64,000 nt of DNA. Origin: Chamaecrista fasciculata (taxonomy: Eukaryota > Streptophyta > Magnoliopsida > Fabales > Fabaceae). The DNA lies in contig QANZ01042729.1 in assembly GCA_003254925.1 (NCBI GenBank), forward strand, positions 1-64,000, read 5' to 3'. This document shows positions 13,052-24,892 of the stretch, piece after piece. The notes under the pieces were generated by a model. The model was given only the letters and a program-made list of their open reading frames with translations, searched no databases and was not told the DNA's origin. The first letter of the stretch is position 1; every line of letters begins with the position of its first letter. The translations under genes and the position numbers were made by a program.

Positions 13052-13582
13052 TATAGATGTCAAAACGAGCCAGCTCGGCTCACTTGAGTTGACTTGTCAC
13101 GAGTCACGGCTCACGCGAGCTAGCTCACGTGAGCCAAAAGTCTTAAGTAAGTCAGATTTTGTCAACTCGGCTCGCTAATTTGGTGAGCCGGATTAACTCA
13201 CTTAACCCACCAGTTATTAAGTTTTTTTTATTTATTTCAATTTTTCTGTTCTTTTTTCATTTTTTCTCATTTTTTTTAAAAAATATTTTTTTATTAACTT
13301 TCTTAATAAAATTCATAAAAATTAAAGCAAAGTATACTAATATCATAATCATTCAATACTAACTACTAGTCACTGCATCTAAAACTATAAAATATAATAT
13401 ATATATATATATATTAAATAAGGTGGGTTAGCTCACCAATTTGTCAACTCATTCGAGTTAGCTCACCACAAGCCGCGAGTTAAAAGAGACAACCCACTCG
13501 AATTATAATTTTTGACGAACCGAATTTTTTTAACCCAACTCATCAATCTAACGAGTTAAACAGACTCATCTTAACGGCTCTA
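13052..13582. mobile_element. hAT-like MITE rich in gctca/tgagc palindromes
   Basis: Flanked by ataaaatg (13044-13051) and ataaaata (13583-13590), an 8-bp duplication with one mismatch. The left end runs into gagccagctcggctcac, and the right end carries the complementary gctcac/gagtta series. A (TA)n run of about 20 bp lies at 13397-13415. The terminal repeats are weak, so the superfamily is tentative. Confidence 0.55.
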
Positions 13583-13590
13583 ATAAAATA

Positions 13591-14735
13591 TTAAAAAGAA
13601 AGGGTTATTTTGCGTTGTTGGAAGCATTAGACATTCCAAAGTCCAATTGCAGAATCCGACGTGTTGGGCGGTATCAAACAGCAAATCCGATTCGGAACAA
13701 ACAAAACAAAGGACACTTTTTGAGTGACTTAAAAGGGAAAAGGCAGAGTGTGGGCCCCACAGCCCAACATATTGATTCCTTCCATGTTTATCCACTATCC
13801 CTTCCTTTCCTTTAACTTGTCCCACTTGAATTTTGAATATATTAAAAAATAAAAAAACCCAATTGTCCAATACCCATCATTCTCTTCCAAATTTCATTCT
13901 ATCTTATCGGAAATTTAACATCTACACATCATTCTTATTCTACCCCTTTTCCTTTTTCTTCCTTCCATTCTCCTTCTCTCTGTTCTCTCAAAATGTGGCA
14001 CCATTCACACACATTCATTTAAGTTGTTCCCTTGCTTTTTCCCTAGTTTTTTTTTTTCCTTTCAAATATCTTATTTTGCAACATTGCTTCCTGGTATTAC
14101 ATTATTTGTTTTTACTATAAAACAAATTGTTTTTCTTTTTGGGGTTTAACAAAAAATTGTTTTCAAAGTGTGGATAATAAACATGAAGAGAGATCAAATA
14201 TGAGCCGGTAATGTCATCATGAAATTAGATTTCCTTTGTTGCTAAGAAGGAAAGGGGTAACTGTCAATTAGTAAGCAATTTAATAAAGAAATAAATGAGT
14301 CGGATTTGGCATATACGAGAAGTTATGGCGGCTTATATAGTCCGGGCAAAATTCATGGTATCATACCAATACCATTTATATTCATTCAAACATCAATATT
14401 GAAAATTAAAATTCCAAAAACTCAGATTACAAGTTGGTGGAAGAAAGCAATGTATAATGGTCCATTTTGAAATTGGAAGGTGATATCATATGGATTAGAT
14501 TCACGGAGACCAAAATGGATAAGAATGAAGAAAAAGGGAAGCAAATCCGGACCCATTATTACAAAAATTTGCATTAAAATTTTCGATATACAATCGAATC
14601 CTACGTGACAGATACCATACGACACGCTTTTACATTTTATGACCTTTGAAATTTTCTGTTTTTTTGTCTCTCCATTTCTTTAATTTCCTTTTAATTAATC
14701 ACAAACACTTTCTCACGTGTCTTTATTTATTGAGG
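13591..14735. other. Intergenic, pyrimidine-rich
   Basis: A CT-rich stretch at about 13870-14120 gives long but non-coding open frames. No domain or splice structure supports a gene. Confidence 0.5.
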
Positions 14736-15449
14736 AAACCTATTATTTGGTCCCTCATTTTTCACAGTTTTAACTATTTGGTCCCTGCATTATTGAAATA
14801 GACTATTTGGTCCCTAAAAAATTACAAATGTCAATTCGTTAGTCCCTGTAATATATCTCTGTTACAAACACTGATGACCTGGTCGTAAAGTGCACATGTA
14901 ACACGTTAAATGCCTCATATTTAACTATTTAAGACCACTTGAGATTTGGAAATGATTTAATAATTTATACCTTATGGAAATTTCACGTGTAATACAAATA
15001 TTTAGGTCTGATTCAGTTTTAGGATGGTGTAATTGTGTTTGTTGGTCTGGTTCGGTTGGTTTAGGTGACTAGGATGCCAAAGTGGCATTTAATAGTGTCA
15101 TGTAAGCATTTAACGTCTTATAGTTGACGATTATAATAAAAGAGGGACTAAATAGTTGACAATTATGATAAATATGGGACTGAGTAATCTATTTCAATAA
15201 ATAAGGAACCAAAGTATTTAAGTCTGATTCAGTTTTAGATCAGTGTAATTGTGTTTGTTGGTCCGGTTCGGTTGGTTTAGGTGATTAGGATGTCAAAGTA
15301 ACATTTAACGTTGTATAGCTGACGATTATGATAAATGAGGGACTAAGTAGTTGACAATTATGACAAATGAGGAACTGAGTAGTATATTTCAATAAATGAG
15401 AGACCAAATCGTTGACTCAGTAAAAAAAGGAGGACCAAATAGTAGGTTT
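14736..15449. mobile_element. Long-TIR 'tatttggtccc' element with internal tandem duplication
   Basis: Termini aaacctattatttggtcc and ggaccaaatagtaggttt are inverted repeats. A shorter relative sits at 51761-52284. This copy is longer because a segment of about 210 bp is duplicated in tandem (about 15004-15213 and 15219-15409, both starting agtctgattcagtttta or close to it). The flanks tttattgag and tttattccg may be a degraded 9-bp target duplication. It ends about 120 bp before the bZIP start codon and so overlaps the expected promoter. Confidence 0.75.
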
Positions 15450-15569
15450 TTTATTCCGTAGTATTTCTATTGGCCTGTGACTGGTGGCCTCTCATTTTCT
15501 CGCATTGTGAGCTGTGACTGTACCACAAGAAAATCCAATCGAAGAAGAAGGAGCGAAGCGGGAAACATT

Positions 15570-18500
15570 ATGGATAGAGTGTTTTCAGTGGATGGAATTT
15601 CCGATCAGTTTTGGTCGCCGGCGATATCCGCCGCCGAAAAAGATGAATGCTCTAAGATGAATCGAAGCGCTTCCGAGTGGGCGTTTCATCGATTCCTTCA
15701 AGAAGGTTTGTCTGTAGCCTCCGACACTACTTCTCAGCCTTCTCCTTCCTCTGATCCTCACAAAAACGACGACGTTATCCTTGAAATCAAGCAACCACCA
15801 AAACCTAAACAGGACCTTACAACGCCCGATGCTCATAACAATGGCACGACTCCTAATATTCCTGTTGATTCTGAGCAGTACCATGCCATCCTCAAAAGCA
15901 AACTCAATCTCGCTTGCGCCGCCGTCGCCTTGACTAGGGTACTTTTTTCTTTCTTTTAATTTCTTTATCACACAGAATTTCTGTAGCTCAGAGATTCATT
16001 AAACGTAAAACAAAAATATGAGGCCGACGTAAACAGATGATTTTATAGGGTCCGTGAAGAATCTCTTGTTTGGACTTTATAAAAGATGGTCGATTAAGCA
16101 AGATTTTCATGTACTTGGCTGCTTGATTGTTTTATTTGATTTGGGGATGCCGAGTAACAAAAATTTGAGGTTCAGAATGGCGTGTTTTCTTGTCCAAGAA
16201 CGGAAAATAAAAAGTATCGTGTGTGTTTTCCTTCTTTCCCTAAAGTCAACCGTCCTAATATACTTTTCTAGCCAGCTACTGTTCGTATTACAATGACTAG
16301 CTTAGATCCAGAACCGTGGAATTAGTGGAAAAGCGTATAGCTATACGACTTTGCTTCAATATCATGTATGGTTGTCTTGTTTTGGACCTAAATCATTGAA
16401 AAGTTTCGTCTTCTATAGAAGGTAGCAAACTCCTAAAAGCAAAAGCAGACTACAATACGTCTGGTAGGCAATAATTTTTTTTTTTTAATTATAACTTTCG
16501 CTGAAAACGGCGAAGACATCAGCTCCATATTTAGCTTTGCTTGTAAAGTCACTTGTCCCTTGGACATCCAATAGCAAAAAGTTCAAAGACTTGTCTTGAC
16601 ATATATATACTCTGTTTTGTTTGCTGGGGTATTATAACATAAACTATTTTTTTACACAGCATTGGTATTCTTCATATATTTCTGTTGTTTTCATAATTTA
16701 GACGCTGTATACTATTAGTACATTGTTCCGTTAGCATGGTTGTAATAATACTTCTATTATTCCTTTTCTCCTTATTCTTTCACAATGTATTAACTTTACT
16801 TTTCAAGTCCTCCTATGTGATGAAAGAACTCCACCTGCCTTGCCTTGCATTTATTCCTGTTATACTGGATTAGTCTCGTCCCCCGAAATTGAATGTAGTC
16901 CCCTGTATAAAAAGTTTCAATTTTTTTGTAACCATAGGTAATTTTTAAATAGTATAAGCTATAAAAAATATGTTATTCTTCACTCCTTCCTTTTTCTTTT
17001 TTCAAACTTTTTGGGAATTAAGCTCTAGCTAATATTGTCTTCTATATGGCAATAGGGAGTCAAATCTCAAGATTCGGCTATTCTACCTGATGGCGTAGCA
17101 CGAGCTCTTGTTCCTCCTAAAGCTGGATCTCCTTCTACACTAGAAGGTAACTTGAATCTGTATTGCATGTAGACAAGTGTTTATGAAAGTATATGGATAT
17201 GTATGTATTATTCATGGAAATACTATTGATATTGTGTTAAAATTTAGAATACATTTAAATGAAGTGGATGGCATTCATGAGATGGATGCCCTTCACAGCC
17301 CGTAAGTTATTGAAGCTTTTATCATTTAATCATTCATTTGCATGATCAACTTAATTGTTGAGTTTTGTCACTCTCATATAATACTTCGTGATCTATGTCA
17401 ATATGTCTGCATCTGTATTACCTTTGTAGGATCTGGTTCACTGGGAAATGATCCGTCAAAAATAAATGATAAAGATGCAGCAAAAGGACCAGATGGGATT
17501 CCTTCCTTGCCTGCCATTCATAAGAGACCTGCAGTTGCAGCCAAGCCAACAACTAGTGGATCGTCAAGGGACCAAACTGATGACGAGGAAGCTGAAGGAG
17601 AGACTGATATGACTGAAAGTATGGACCCTACTGACGCAAAACGAGTAAGGAGGTATTGTGGACTTGTCTATTTACTTTTGAGATTGTTTCTGGAAACTTT
17701 AGACCTTTATGTGTATATATAAACACAAACACACACTTAGTCAATTTTGAATAGCTTGTGTGGGAATTAGAAGTCTGTCTAACTTGACGAGTTTCCTGAT
17801 AAATAAGCTATGTGATTCGCATGCAGGACAAAAATATATGCAGTGTAATTTATTTAGTAAGTGGACAGAATAACTTCTCATATTGTGGTCAAGCTTCATG
17901 AATCGAATCTATAAATAAGAACCTTCATATAAAAGCATTCTGGGTTAAACAATTATTTATTTAGTTAAGATAGTCATTGTGTGCTGTGGTAATTTCATGC
18001 CTAATGACATTTGTATGGCAGGATGCTTTCCAATAGGGAGTCGGCCAGACGCTCAAGAAGAAGAAAGCAGGCTCATTTAACTGAGCTTGAAACACAGGTG
18101 CATATGCATTTGCTCCCTTTAAGCTCTCCTCTTCATCTATATGTGAATGTGATCTCTCCATACGAGTCATTTATGTTTTCTAACCTAATGTTCCACCACC
18201 TTAGGTTGCTCAATTGAAGGCAGAAAATTCATCCTTGTTGAAGCGCCTCACTGATGTAAGCCAAAAGTATAATGATGCTGCTGTTGACAACAGAGTATTA
18301 AAAGCTGACGTTGAAACATTAAGAGCTAAGGTACGTAGCTTACCACGCAATTGTTCTTTCTATTAAATTCGTATTGGCATTAATTAAATCCTCACGACCT
18401 ACGAGCTCTTGCTAAGAAATTCCTAGTTTTGTTGTGGTTGGCTAGATGGTGATTACTAATTCGAAACCAGTTAGAACTCTTTCATATTGGAGAGAAACTT

Positions 18501-18900
18501 ATTTTACCCATACGTATGTCGTCATATACAGGTGAAGATGGCTGAAGGGACTGTCAAGAGAATTACTGGGTTAAACCCAATGTTTCATGGCATGTCTGAG
18601 ATATCAATGGGAATGCCCGCATCATTTGATGGAAGCCCTTCCGACACATCAGCCGATGCAGCTGTACCTGTGCAAGATAAACCAAATCATCACTTTTATC
18701 AGCCTACTTCTAATAATTCTTTGCCTGGGAATGATCTGAGAGTCAACAATGGACTGGGGGATATTTCTTCCGTTGAAAATATGCAGCAGAACCCAGCAGC
18801 AATGGAAACTGGCAACAAGATGGGACGAACAGCTTCCATGCAACGTGTGGCTAGCTTGGAACATCTTCAAAAGCGGATCCGTGGTGGTGCAAATTCTTGA
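15570..18900 (+). CDS. Group C bZIP transcription factor, bZIP63-like (417 aa, 6 exons)
   Basis: Exons: 15570-15938, 17056-17146, 17430-17652, 18022-18097, 18205-18330 and 18532-18900; total 1254 nt. The start is MDRVFSVDG, a group C N-terminus. The basic region (residues about 229-245) contains [14 protein letters not shown] with the N-x7-R signature, followed by a long leucine zipper starting at LTELETQ. Conserved blocks outside it are [44 protein letters not shown] and the C-terminal [18 protein letters not shown]. In Arabidopsis bZIP63, SnRK1 phosphorylates serines in the first and last of these, linking the factor to energy and dark-starvation responses; the equivalent serines are present here. 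It likely heterodimerises with group S1 bZIPs at ACGT elements. bZIP10/25 are alternatives, but the C-terminal motif and the TATA/GME neighbours favour bZIP63. Confidence 0.92.
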
Positions 18901-19337
18901 TGTTTCATTTAACTACAAAAGTAGCCATATTACATTGATGTTTTATTTAAGATGGTTACAGTAATCATTCGGAAACAATGATTGATATATTTCTGTTAGT
19001 TGCAGCTTGTAAATGAGGGCTCATTCATCTTGACTATACTGTAAATCAATTTTATTTCTTAACTTTGATTGAGCATATCTGCCTGCTGTTATTGAGTCTT
19101 GTCAAGCTTCACTACTCATGTATGCCCATCATACATGGCCAGTTATTTTTATCTGTGTAAACTGGAGATCGTTAACCCTGTGGATATAGAGATATGGAAG
19201 TTGGTAAAAATGGCGTTATAACAAGGGCAAAATAGAATATAGGATGCATATGCCGCTAAGCACTAAAGGCATTTGAAAGGAATTTTGCTAATTAACCACG
19301 AAGGTTGTACTCATTCATTTTGTGAGTTCAATGTCAA
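18901..19337. other. Convergent 3' intergenic space
   Basis: Holds the 3' UTRs of the bZIP (+) and the PPR gene (-), which converge with about 440 bp between stop codons. No further gene seen. Confidence 0.6.
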
Positions 19338-20774
19338 CTACAATGCATTCAAGTTGACTGTTTGAACTAAACTAGAACCAGCTTTATTCAGAATCCCCTT
19401 CACTTTCATTTCTCTCCTTACGATTTCAACTTCGTTCCACCTCTCTGCTGTAGCATAAACATTGGACAGAGCTACATAGTCCTCGCTCCTTGGAGTCAAG
19501 TTAACACAATTCTGCTCTTGTAGCTGCAGGAGATGCTTCCCCACCTTCTCACCCATCGCAACATCCCCATGAATCTTGCACGCACCAAGCAAACTCCTCC
19601 ATAGAACAACATCTGGATGAACTTGAACTTGCATTCCACTGATAAAATCATAAGCTTCTTGTAGTTTTCCGGCTCGACCAAGAAGATCCACAATGCAACC
19701 ATAATGTTGCATGTGAGGCGTCACACCGAAACTCCCCTTCATGTCATGGAACAAACGAAGGCCTTCTTCAATAAGCCCAGCATGACAGCAAGCTGAAAAC
19801 AAACTCGTAAAGGTGGCTGCATTTGGCTTCATTCCATTAGCTCCCATCTCATACAAAAACTTCAAGGCTTGTTTTCCTTTCCCATGGATGGCTAGGCCTG
19901 TGATCATGGCCGTCCAAGTCAAGATATTCTTCTGGTTCATTCGCCTGAAGATGGATAAGGCACTTTCAAGACATCCACATTTGGAGTACATATCCACAAG
20001 CCCAGTACCGATATACACATCATCTTCGGGAATACATATTGTCTTCTCTACAAATCCGTGTACAGAAACACCTGTTTCTAACATACCCAATTGAGAAGTT
20101 GCAGAGAGCACACAGACCATAGTAGTATTCGTTGGTGTCACTCCACTCACGTCCACCAACATATCCCGAAACAAAAGCAACGCATCACGAGCATATTGTT
20201 TGTTTCCTTCTTTTTGGGAAGAATAACCAGTTATCATTGCATTCCACGTAACACTGTTTCTTTGCGTCATTTCATCGAACACTTTCCGTGCTGATGCGAT
20301 ATCTTTGTTGCTAGCATAAAAATGTATTCCCGTGGTTGGAACCAGAATATTTGACGTAACCCCATGTTTTACGATGCGGGCGTGAATTTGTCTACCTATC
20401 CATAACGTTGAAGCCGAAGGAGAGCGAGCGCAAGCTCCGAGTGCAAAAATGTAAGTGTAATCATCAAAAACCAAGTCTCCCCTTGAGAATCCATTTCTCA
20501 AAACAAGGATGGAGTCTTTGGGCTGACTACATCTTATCAGGGTATTGAAAAGAAACAAGTCTGGCTTCTGCGAGTATTGGAACACCAAATGCGCGTGCTT
20601 AGATATGCATTGGTGGGATGAACCACAATAATGCTCAATTAACTTGGCGGATATGATGAGAGATTTCAGGTCATTGGTGATTAATTGGGCATGTATCTGT
20701 TGTACCTGGTTGGTTGATTTGGGGAAAGAATTCAATAAAGAAACACATTTTAGCCTTGGAAGAGAAGAGGGCAT
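19338..20774 (-). CDS. PLS-class PPR protein with E domain (478 aa, intronless)
   Basis: Predicted organelle RNA-binding protein, most likely an RNA-editing specificity factor. The frame starts at MPSSLPRLK and carries successive P, L and S motifs: for example FLFNTLIRC near residue 73, VTWNAMITGYSS, TGLVDMYSKCG, LTWTAMITGLAIHG, and YGCIVDLLGRAGKLQEAY near residue 355. It ends with an E-type region (VLWRSLLGACKIHGDVAMGE ... ALSNVYATAERWNEVE) and no DYW deaminase domain, so editing would need a DYW partner in trans. The Arg/Ser/Lys-containing N-terminus fits mitochondrial or plastid import. The single exon is typical of the family. It may correspond to MEF20 (At3g18970 as I recall), but I cannot confirm that by alignment. 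Confidence 0.9.
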   Translation of the reverse strand: MPSSLPRLKCVSLLNSFPKSTNQVQQIHAQLITNDLKSLIISAKLIEHYCGSSHQCISKHAHLVFQYSQKPDLFLFNTLIRCSQPKDSILVLRNGFSRGDLVFDDYTYIFALGACARSPSASTLWIGRQIHARIVKHGVTSNILVPTTGIHFYASNKDIASARKVFDEMTQRNSVTWNAMITGYSSQKEGNKQYARDALLLFRDMLVDVSGVTPTNTTMVCVLSATSQLGMLETGVSVHGFVEKTICIPEDDVYIGTGLVDMYSKCGCLESALSIFRRMNQKNILTWTAMITGLAIHGKGKQALKFLYEMGANGMKPNAATFTSLFSACCHAGLIEEGLRLFHDMKGSFGVTPHMQHYGCIVDLLGRAGKLQEAYDFISGMQVQVHPDVVLWRSLLGACKIHGDVAMGEKVGKHLLQLQEQNCVNLTPRSEDYVALSNVYATAERWNEVEIVRREMKVKGILNKAGSSLVQTVNLNAL

Positions 20775-21005
20775 TGTGAGGGATCACATTAAAATGGGTT
20801 CTGATTTTTTAAGCAAGCCAAAACCTACTTGATTCGAAAGACACTTCACAAGGTCTTTTTCCTTCTTGTAGGAGTTTATTTTTCAAAAAATGTCATACCC
20901 CAAAAGAATTAGTAATTATCATTTTAAAGAAGGCCAAAATTTCATATTCAATCCTTGAAGTGTAAGATGAATTTTGTTTTAACTTTTAATTCTTAAAATA
21001 TTTTT

Positions 21006-21462
21006 GGCTAAAGTGCACTTTTGGTCCCATAACTTTGGCAAAGGTTTCAATTTGGTCCCATAACTTTTTTTGTTGCAATTTTGGTCCCATAACTTTGGAA
21101 AAGGTCTCAATTTGGTCCCATAACTTTTTTTGTTGCAATTTTTGTCTCATAACTTTTGAAAACGTCTCATTGTTGGTCCCAATACTGATTTTCATTCATT
21201 ATTTGCCGCTAAAGATGATCTGACATACTGAGTTGGATGATGACGTGGCAAATATGGGTGAAGTTATGGGACGAATGGAAATCAACTTAGGACCAACAGT
21301 GAGATGTTTTTAGAAGTTATGGGACCAAAATTGCAACAAAAAAAGTTATGGGACCAAATTGAGACCTTTGCCAAAGTTATGAGACCAAAATTGCAACAAA
21401 AAAATTATGGGACCAAATTGAAACCTTTGCCAAAGTTATGGGACCAAGAGTGCACTTTGGCC
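21006..21462. mobile_element. Long-TIR 'ggtcccataactt' MULE-MITE
   Basis: A 457-bp element with ends ggctaaagtgcac and gtgcactttggcc and identical 9-bp flanks aatattttt (20997-21005 and 21463-21471). The 9-bp duplication marks a Mutator-like element. The arms consist of tandem ggtcccataacttt and gttgcaatttt modules. It is the better-preserved relative of 2293-2857. Confidence 0.9.
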
Positions 21463-21471
21463 AATATTTTT

Positions 21472-22298
21472 TCTTTTATTTTGGCTTCTAAAATTTTCAA
21501 TTTGTTTCACTATTAATCCTATAACGATTATGCCTTGTTTTTGTCGCTATCTTTAAATTATACGATTAACTTAAACAATTGTATTCTCATATATTTTTTG
21601 ATAAGTAAGTTAATAAATAAAAAAAATAAATAAATATTGGAGTTGCAATCTCAACTTTTTGGCAATTCTTCATGGGACATGAATCAAGATAATTTTGAAC
21701 TAGAGTTCTAAATTTTTTTCATCCCTCACAATAACTTGGTATATTTACTATATCATCATTAAGTAAAAGGTGTCTATGTTTAACTAATTGGCAGACTTGA
21801 GAAATAATCAAAGCCATACCCATCAACAAAATTTGTTATCCAAATGCATTTCAAATAAAATCTTGCTGGTTGACCCTTTCACTTTTCTAGTGATACCAAT
21901 ATAAATATTATATAAAAAAAAGTTGTGTATGCTATTATAGCCAAATAAGGAATATATATAATTTTTTTAATTAATTTAATTATGAAGACACGTGTAAAAA
22001 ATAAATTATGATTGAATAAAAAAAATTTAAGAATAAAAACAAAATAAAAATTTTTTAAAGACTAACAAGAAATTCACCTTATATTTAAAAGAGTAATATG
22101 AGATTTTGACCTTGAACAAAAATAATAAATGAACTGTATTTTGTACGAAAATTAGATATGGCAATTGACAATAGACTGATAGAGAAGAAAATATCAGTCC
22201 GTGGTGAGGTAGTACACGTTATCTAATCTCTCCAAGTCGCCTACCCAGAAACCCCAATCTACACTCACCAATTCTGAATCATCTCAAGCAAACAAACC
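21472..22298. other. TATA gene upstream region
   Basis: AT-rich sequence with no gene. The last 100 bp before 22299 should be the promoter-proximal and leader part of the TatA gene; no clean TATA box stands out. Confidence 0.5.
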
Positions 22299-24892
22299 AT
22301 GGAGATCACATCATCTCTTACGCTTTCACTTTCTTCTTCAATCCCAAAATTCGCCCCTTCCTCCTCCTTCTTGGTCTCTACTTCGACCTCTGCTTTCTTG
22401 GACAACACTAGGATTTGTATCAATAATCCTCCGTTGCGAGCACGCACCAAAAGCCGAACGACTCAGTCAAACAAGGGTTTCACTTGCAACGCCTTGTTCG
22501 GATTGGGTGTACCCGAGCTCGTTGTTATTGCTGGAGTCGCTGCTCTGGTTTTCGGGCCCAAGAAATTGCCGGAAGTGGGTCGGAGTATCGGCAAAACTGT
22601 CAAGAGCTTCCAACAGGTTTCTTTACACACTCTTTCGTTTTATTGAGTTAAATGATTGTTCTTATGCTGGAATTCTATGCTCAATTGCGATGTTAAGGGT
22701 GAAGGATTTGGGGTTTTTCCCCTCTTGTTACTTTTCTAGTCACTTTAACCGTAAGTGTGCAAGATGGGGGCAAATTAACATGCAGACGTTACTGTATTGC
22801 ACGAACCCATGCTTGAATCTTTGAAAGTCTTAGTTTCTTCTGGGAAGGGATATTGAATGTATGCCAAATTAGACATTGCCCCCATCAGAATAGAACGTTA
22901 ATTGAAACTTTTAGGCCGTTAGTTGCTTTAAAATGTTCTTCAGCGTACTTTTCTTATGCTGTGTTTTCTTACTGGAGATGGCGTGTCTGAATTGTTTCGA
23001 CTTGCAAATTAATGTATTGAGGAAAGTGAAGGAAGTTTTACTTTCCGAAAATAAATTGGACAGTGTTTGTGCCGGTTAAATTATATTTTCTTCGACTGTC
23101 AAAGATTATATTTCAATTTCAGCAGATGCGTGTGTGCCATTTGGATTATTTACCACTAACATGAACTTTCAATGATTAAAATATAAAATAACCTGGCAGT
23201 CTGGTAGACTTTAATATTAGATCTCTATATTTCCCGGTGGCCACAGAGTTACGTGGCTGTTTTCTATATGCCCATATAATCATATAGACACACGCTTACT
23301 TGCATGTGTGCAGGTTTTAGTGTATATGTTGATCAAAGGAAAAGTGGTTCAACAGGAATACTCTGAATCACGACAATAGTTTTAGCTGCATCTTAGCCTC
23401 TTAGGTGTTTATTTGTTAGTTATAATATAGACTCATTGTTCAGGCATGCTCATCTTTCATGAGTCTTTCTTAGAGAAGAAGGCTCCCTGTCTTTAATAGT
23501 AAAAAAGGCATATCTAAATACTAGTGAATCTCAGGTGCTGTTTCATAGAATTCTGCAACATACTAATGGTAACTCTGTAACACTCAATCCTCCCTTGTCA
23601 TAGCTCTTTATGTGTGTGTAGGGTATTCACCTTTTTGCTTGCTTTTGATTCGCTTTTATGAAAGAGAAATTAAAGCATAGAGAATGGATAGTTTAAGACA
23701 AGAAAGTCTAGGGAAAAAACCAAGGAAGGTGAATACAGATTTGTGTTTATTATTTCTGCCTTGATATGATTAGTTGTTCAATCAGAGTTTGGGTGCAATT
23801 TATGTTGCCATTTAGGGAAACTGTAGAAGACTGAGAGAATAATCAAAGCATAGAGAATGGATAGTTCAAGACAAGAAAGTCTTGACAAACCTTAGGAGTG
23901 TGAAGACAGGGATTTTTGCGTATTATTTCTGGGATGATATAATTGGTTTTTCAATCAGAGTTTGAATTGAGGAATTCACTCGGCCGTTGATGATATAATT
24001 TCCTTTGCATTTGAAAACCTATTTATAATATGTTTGGATATATGATAAATATGAAATTTAAAAATTTTTGTTGTGCTTGTCCTAAATGATACAGGATGAT
24101 GACTTTTTATGTATTTCAAGCTCAAATGTTTTATAACTGTTTTTTTTTTTTTGGCCAGAAAAACGTTTTATAACTTGATTTCCCTAGTCTTTGGAAGATT
24201 AGGATATCCTTGTACTAAACACTAGCAGAGGCATTTTGAGCCCATTCAAGGCTGGCACTCCAAATTTATTTCAAAAGCTTGTGCCTATTCATGATTCTGC
24301 ATTTCGGCGTGTCTATTGTTTTAGTTTCCATGTTCAATTATTTTTTGATAGTATGTGATGAATGAACAACTTCTGTGGATTGTTTGGTTAATGCCTTCAT
24401 AGTGTATTATTTCTTGGTATGCATCTTCTTCACTCGGGGATGTAATGTAAGGATGAAAAGCCATAGTAGTTTGAAGTTGAGAGTAAATGTCAAAATAAAC
24501 AGAAATGGGGGAAGAAATGAAAGACACTGAAGAGGTTCCAAAATATAGCAGACTAACTTCAAGGAACTTGTCCTATGGGGCTCTTTCTTGGATTGCTTTC
24601 ATGTTTGGCTTCTTTATTTCTTAGTCCTTACATCCATCTCATAGTATCCATGTTTGGCATTCATTAAACCTTGTGATATGTGCACATATGTGCAATCTTG
24701 GGTATTTTCCTCAGTTTTTCTGATAAGAGTATCTGTTGTATTATCTTAATCCTGCAGGCAGCCAAAGAGTTCGAGACTGAGATTAAGAAGGAGCCTGATT
24801 CCATAGAAGGGGGCCCTGCTGAGAAACCAACCGCCATCAACGAACAGGAGAAGCAAGACGTCAATGTCCCAAGTTCTAAAGAGAGCGTATGA
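22299..24892 (+). CDS. TATA: Sec-independent protein translocase TatA/Tha4, chloroplastic (150 aa, 2 exons)
   Basis: Thylakoid Tat (delta-pH) pathway subunit; it assembles with Hcf106 and cpTatC to move folded proteins into the lumen. Exons 22299-22616 and 24758-24892, separated by a 2.1-kb phase-0 intron. Residues 1 to about 63 are a Ser/Thr-rich transit peptide. The mature part has a short transmembrane helix (about 72-85, ELVVIAGVAALVFG) with the conserved Glu73 that is functionally essential in Tha4. The FGPKKLPEVGRSIGK hinge and an amphipathic helix ending FQQAAKEFETEI follow, then an acidic, Pro/Ser-rich tail ending KESV. Presence of the Glu and the family FGPKKLPE hinge separates it from Hcf106. 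In Arabidopsis the gene lies near bZIP63 and GME, as here. Confidence 0.96.
23664..23965. repeat. Imperfect tandem duplication inside the TatA intron
   Basis: Units of about 130 bp at 23664-23791 and 23834-23965 share aaagcatagagaatggatag, aagacaagaaagtct, tattatttctg and caatcagagtttg in the same order. No coding potential. Confidence 0.7.

Noticed and set aside
13833-14120. 95-codon Phe/Leu-rich frame resembling a membrane protein
   Set aside because: A pyrimidine-rich tract read in one frame; no start context, splice structure or conservation cue.
16054-16296. 80-codon frame inside bZIP intron 1
   Set aside because: Lies between well-supported exons, has no domain and no splice sites joining it to the gene frame.
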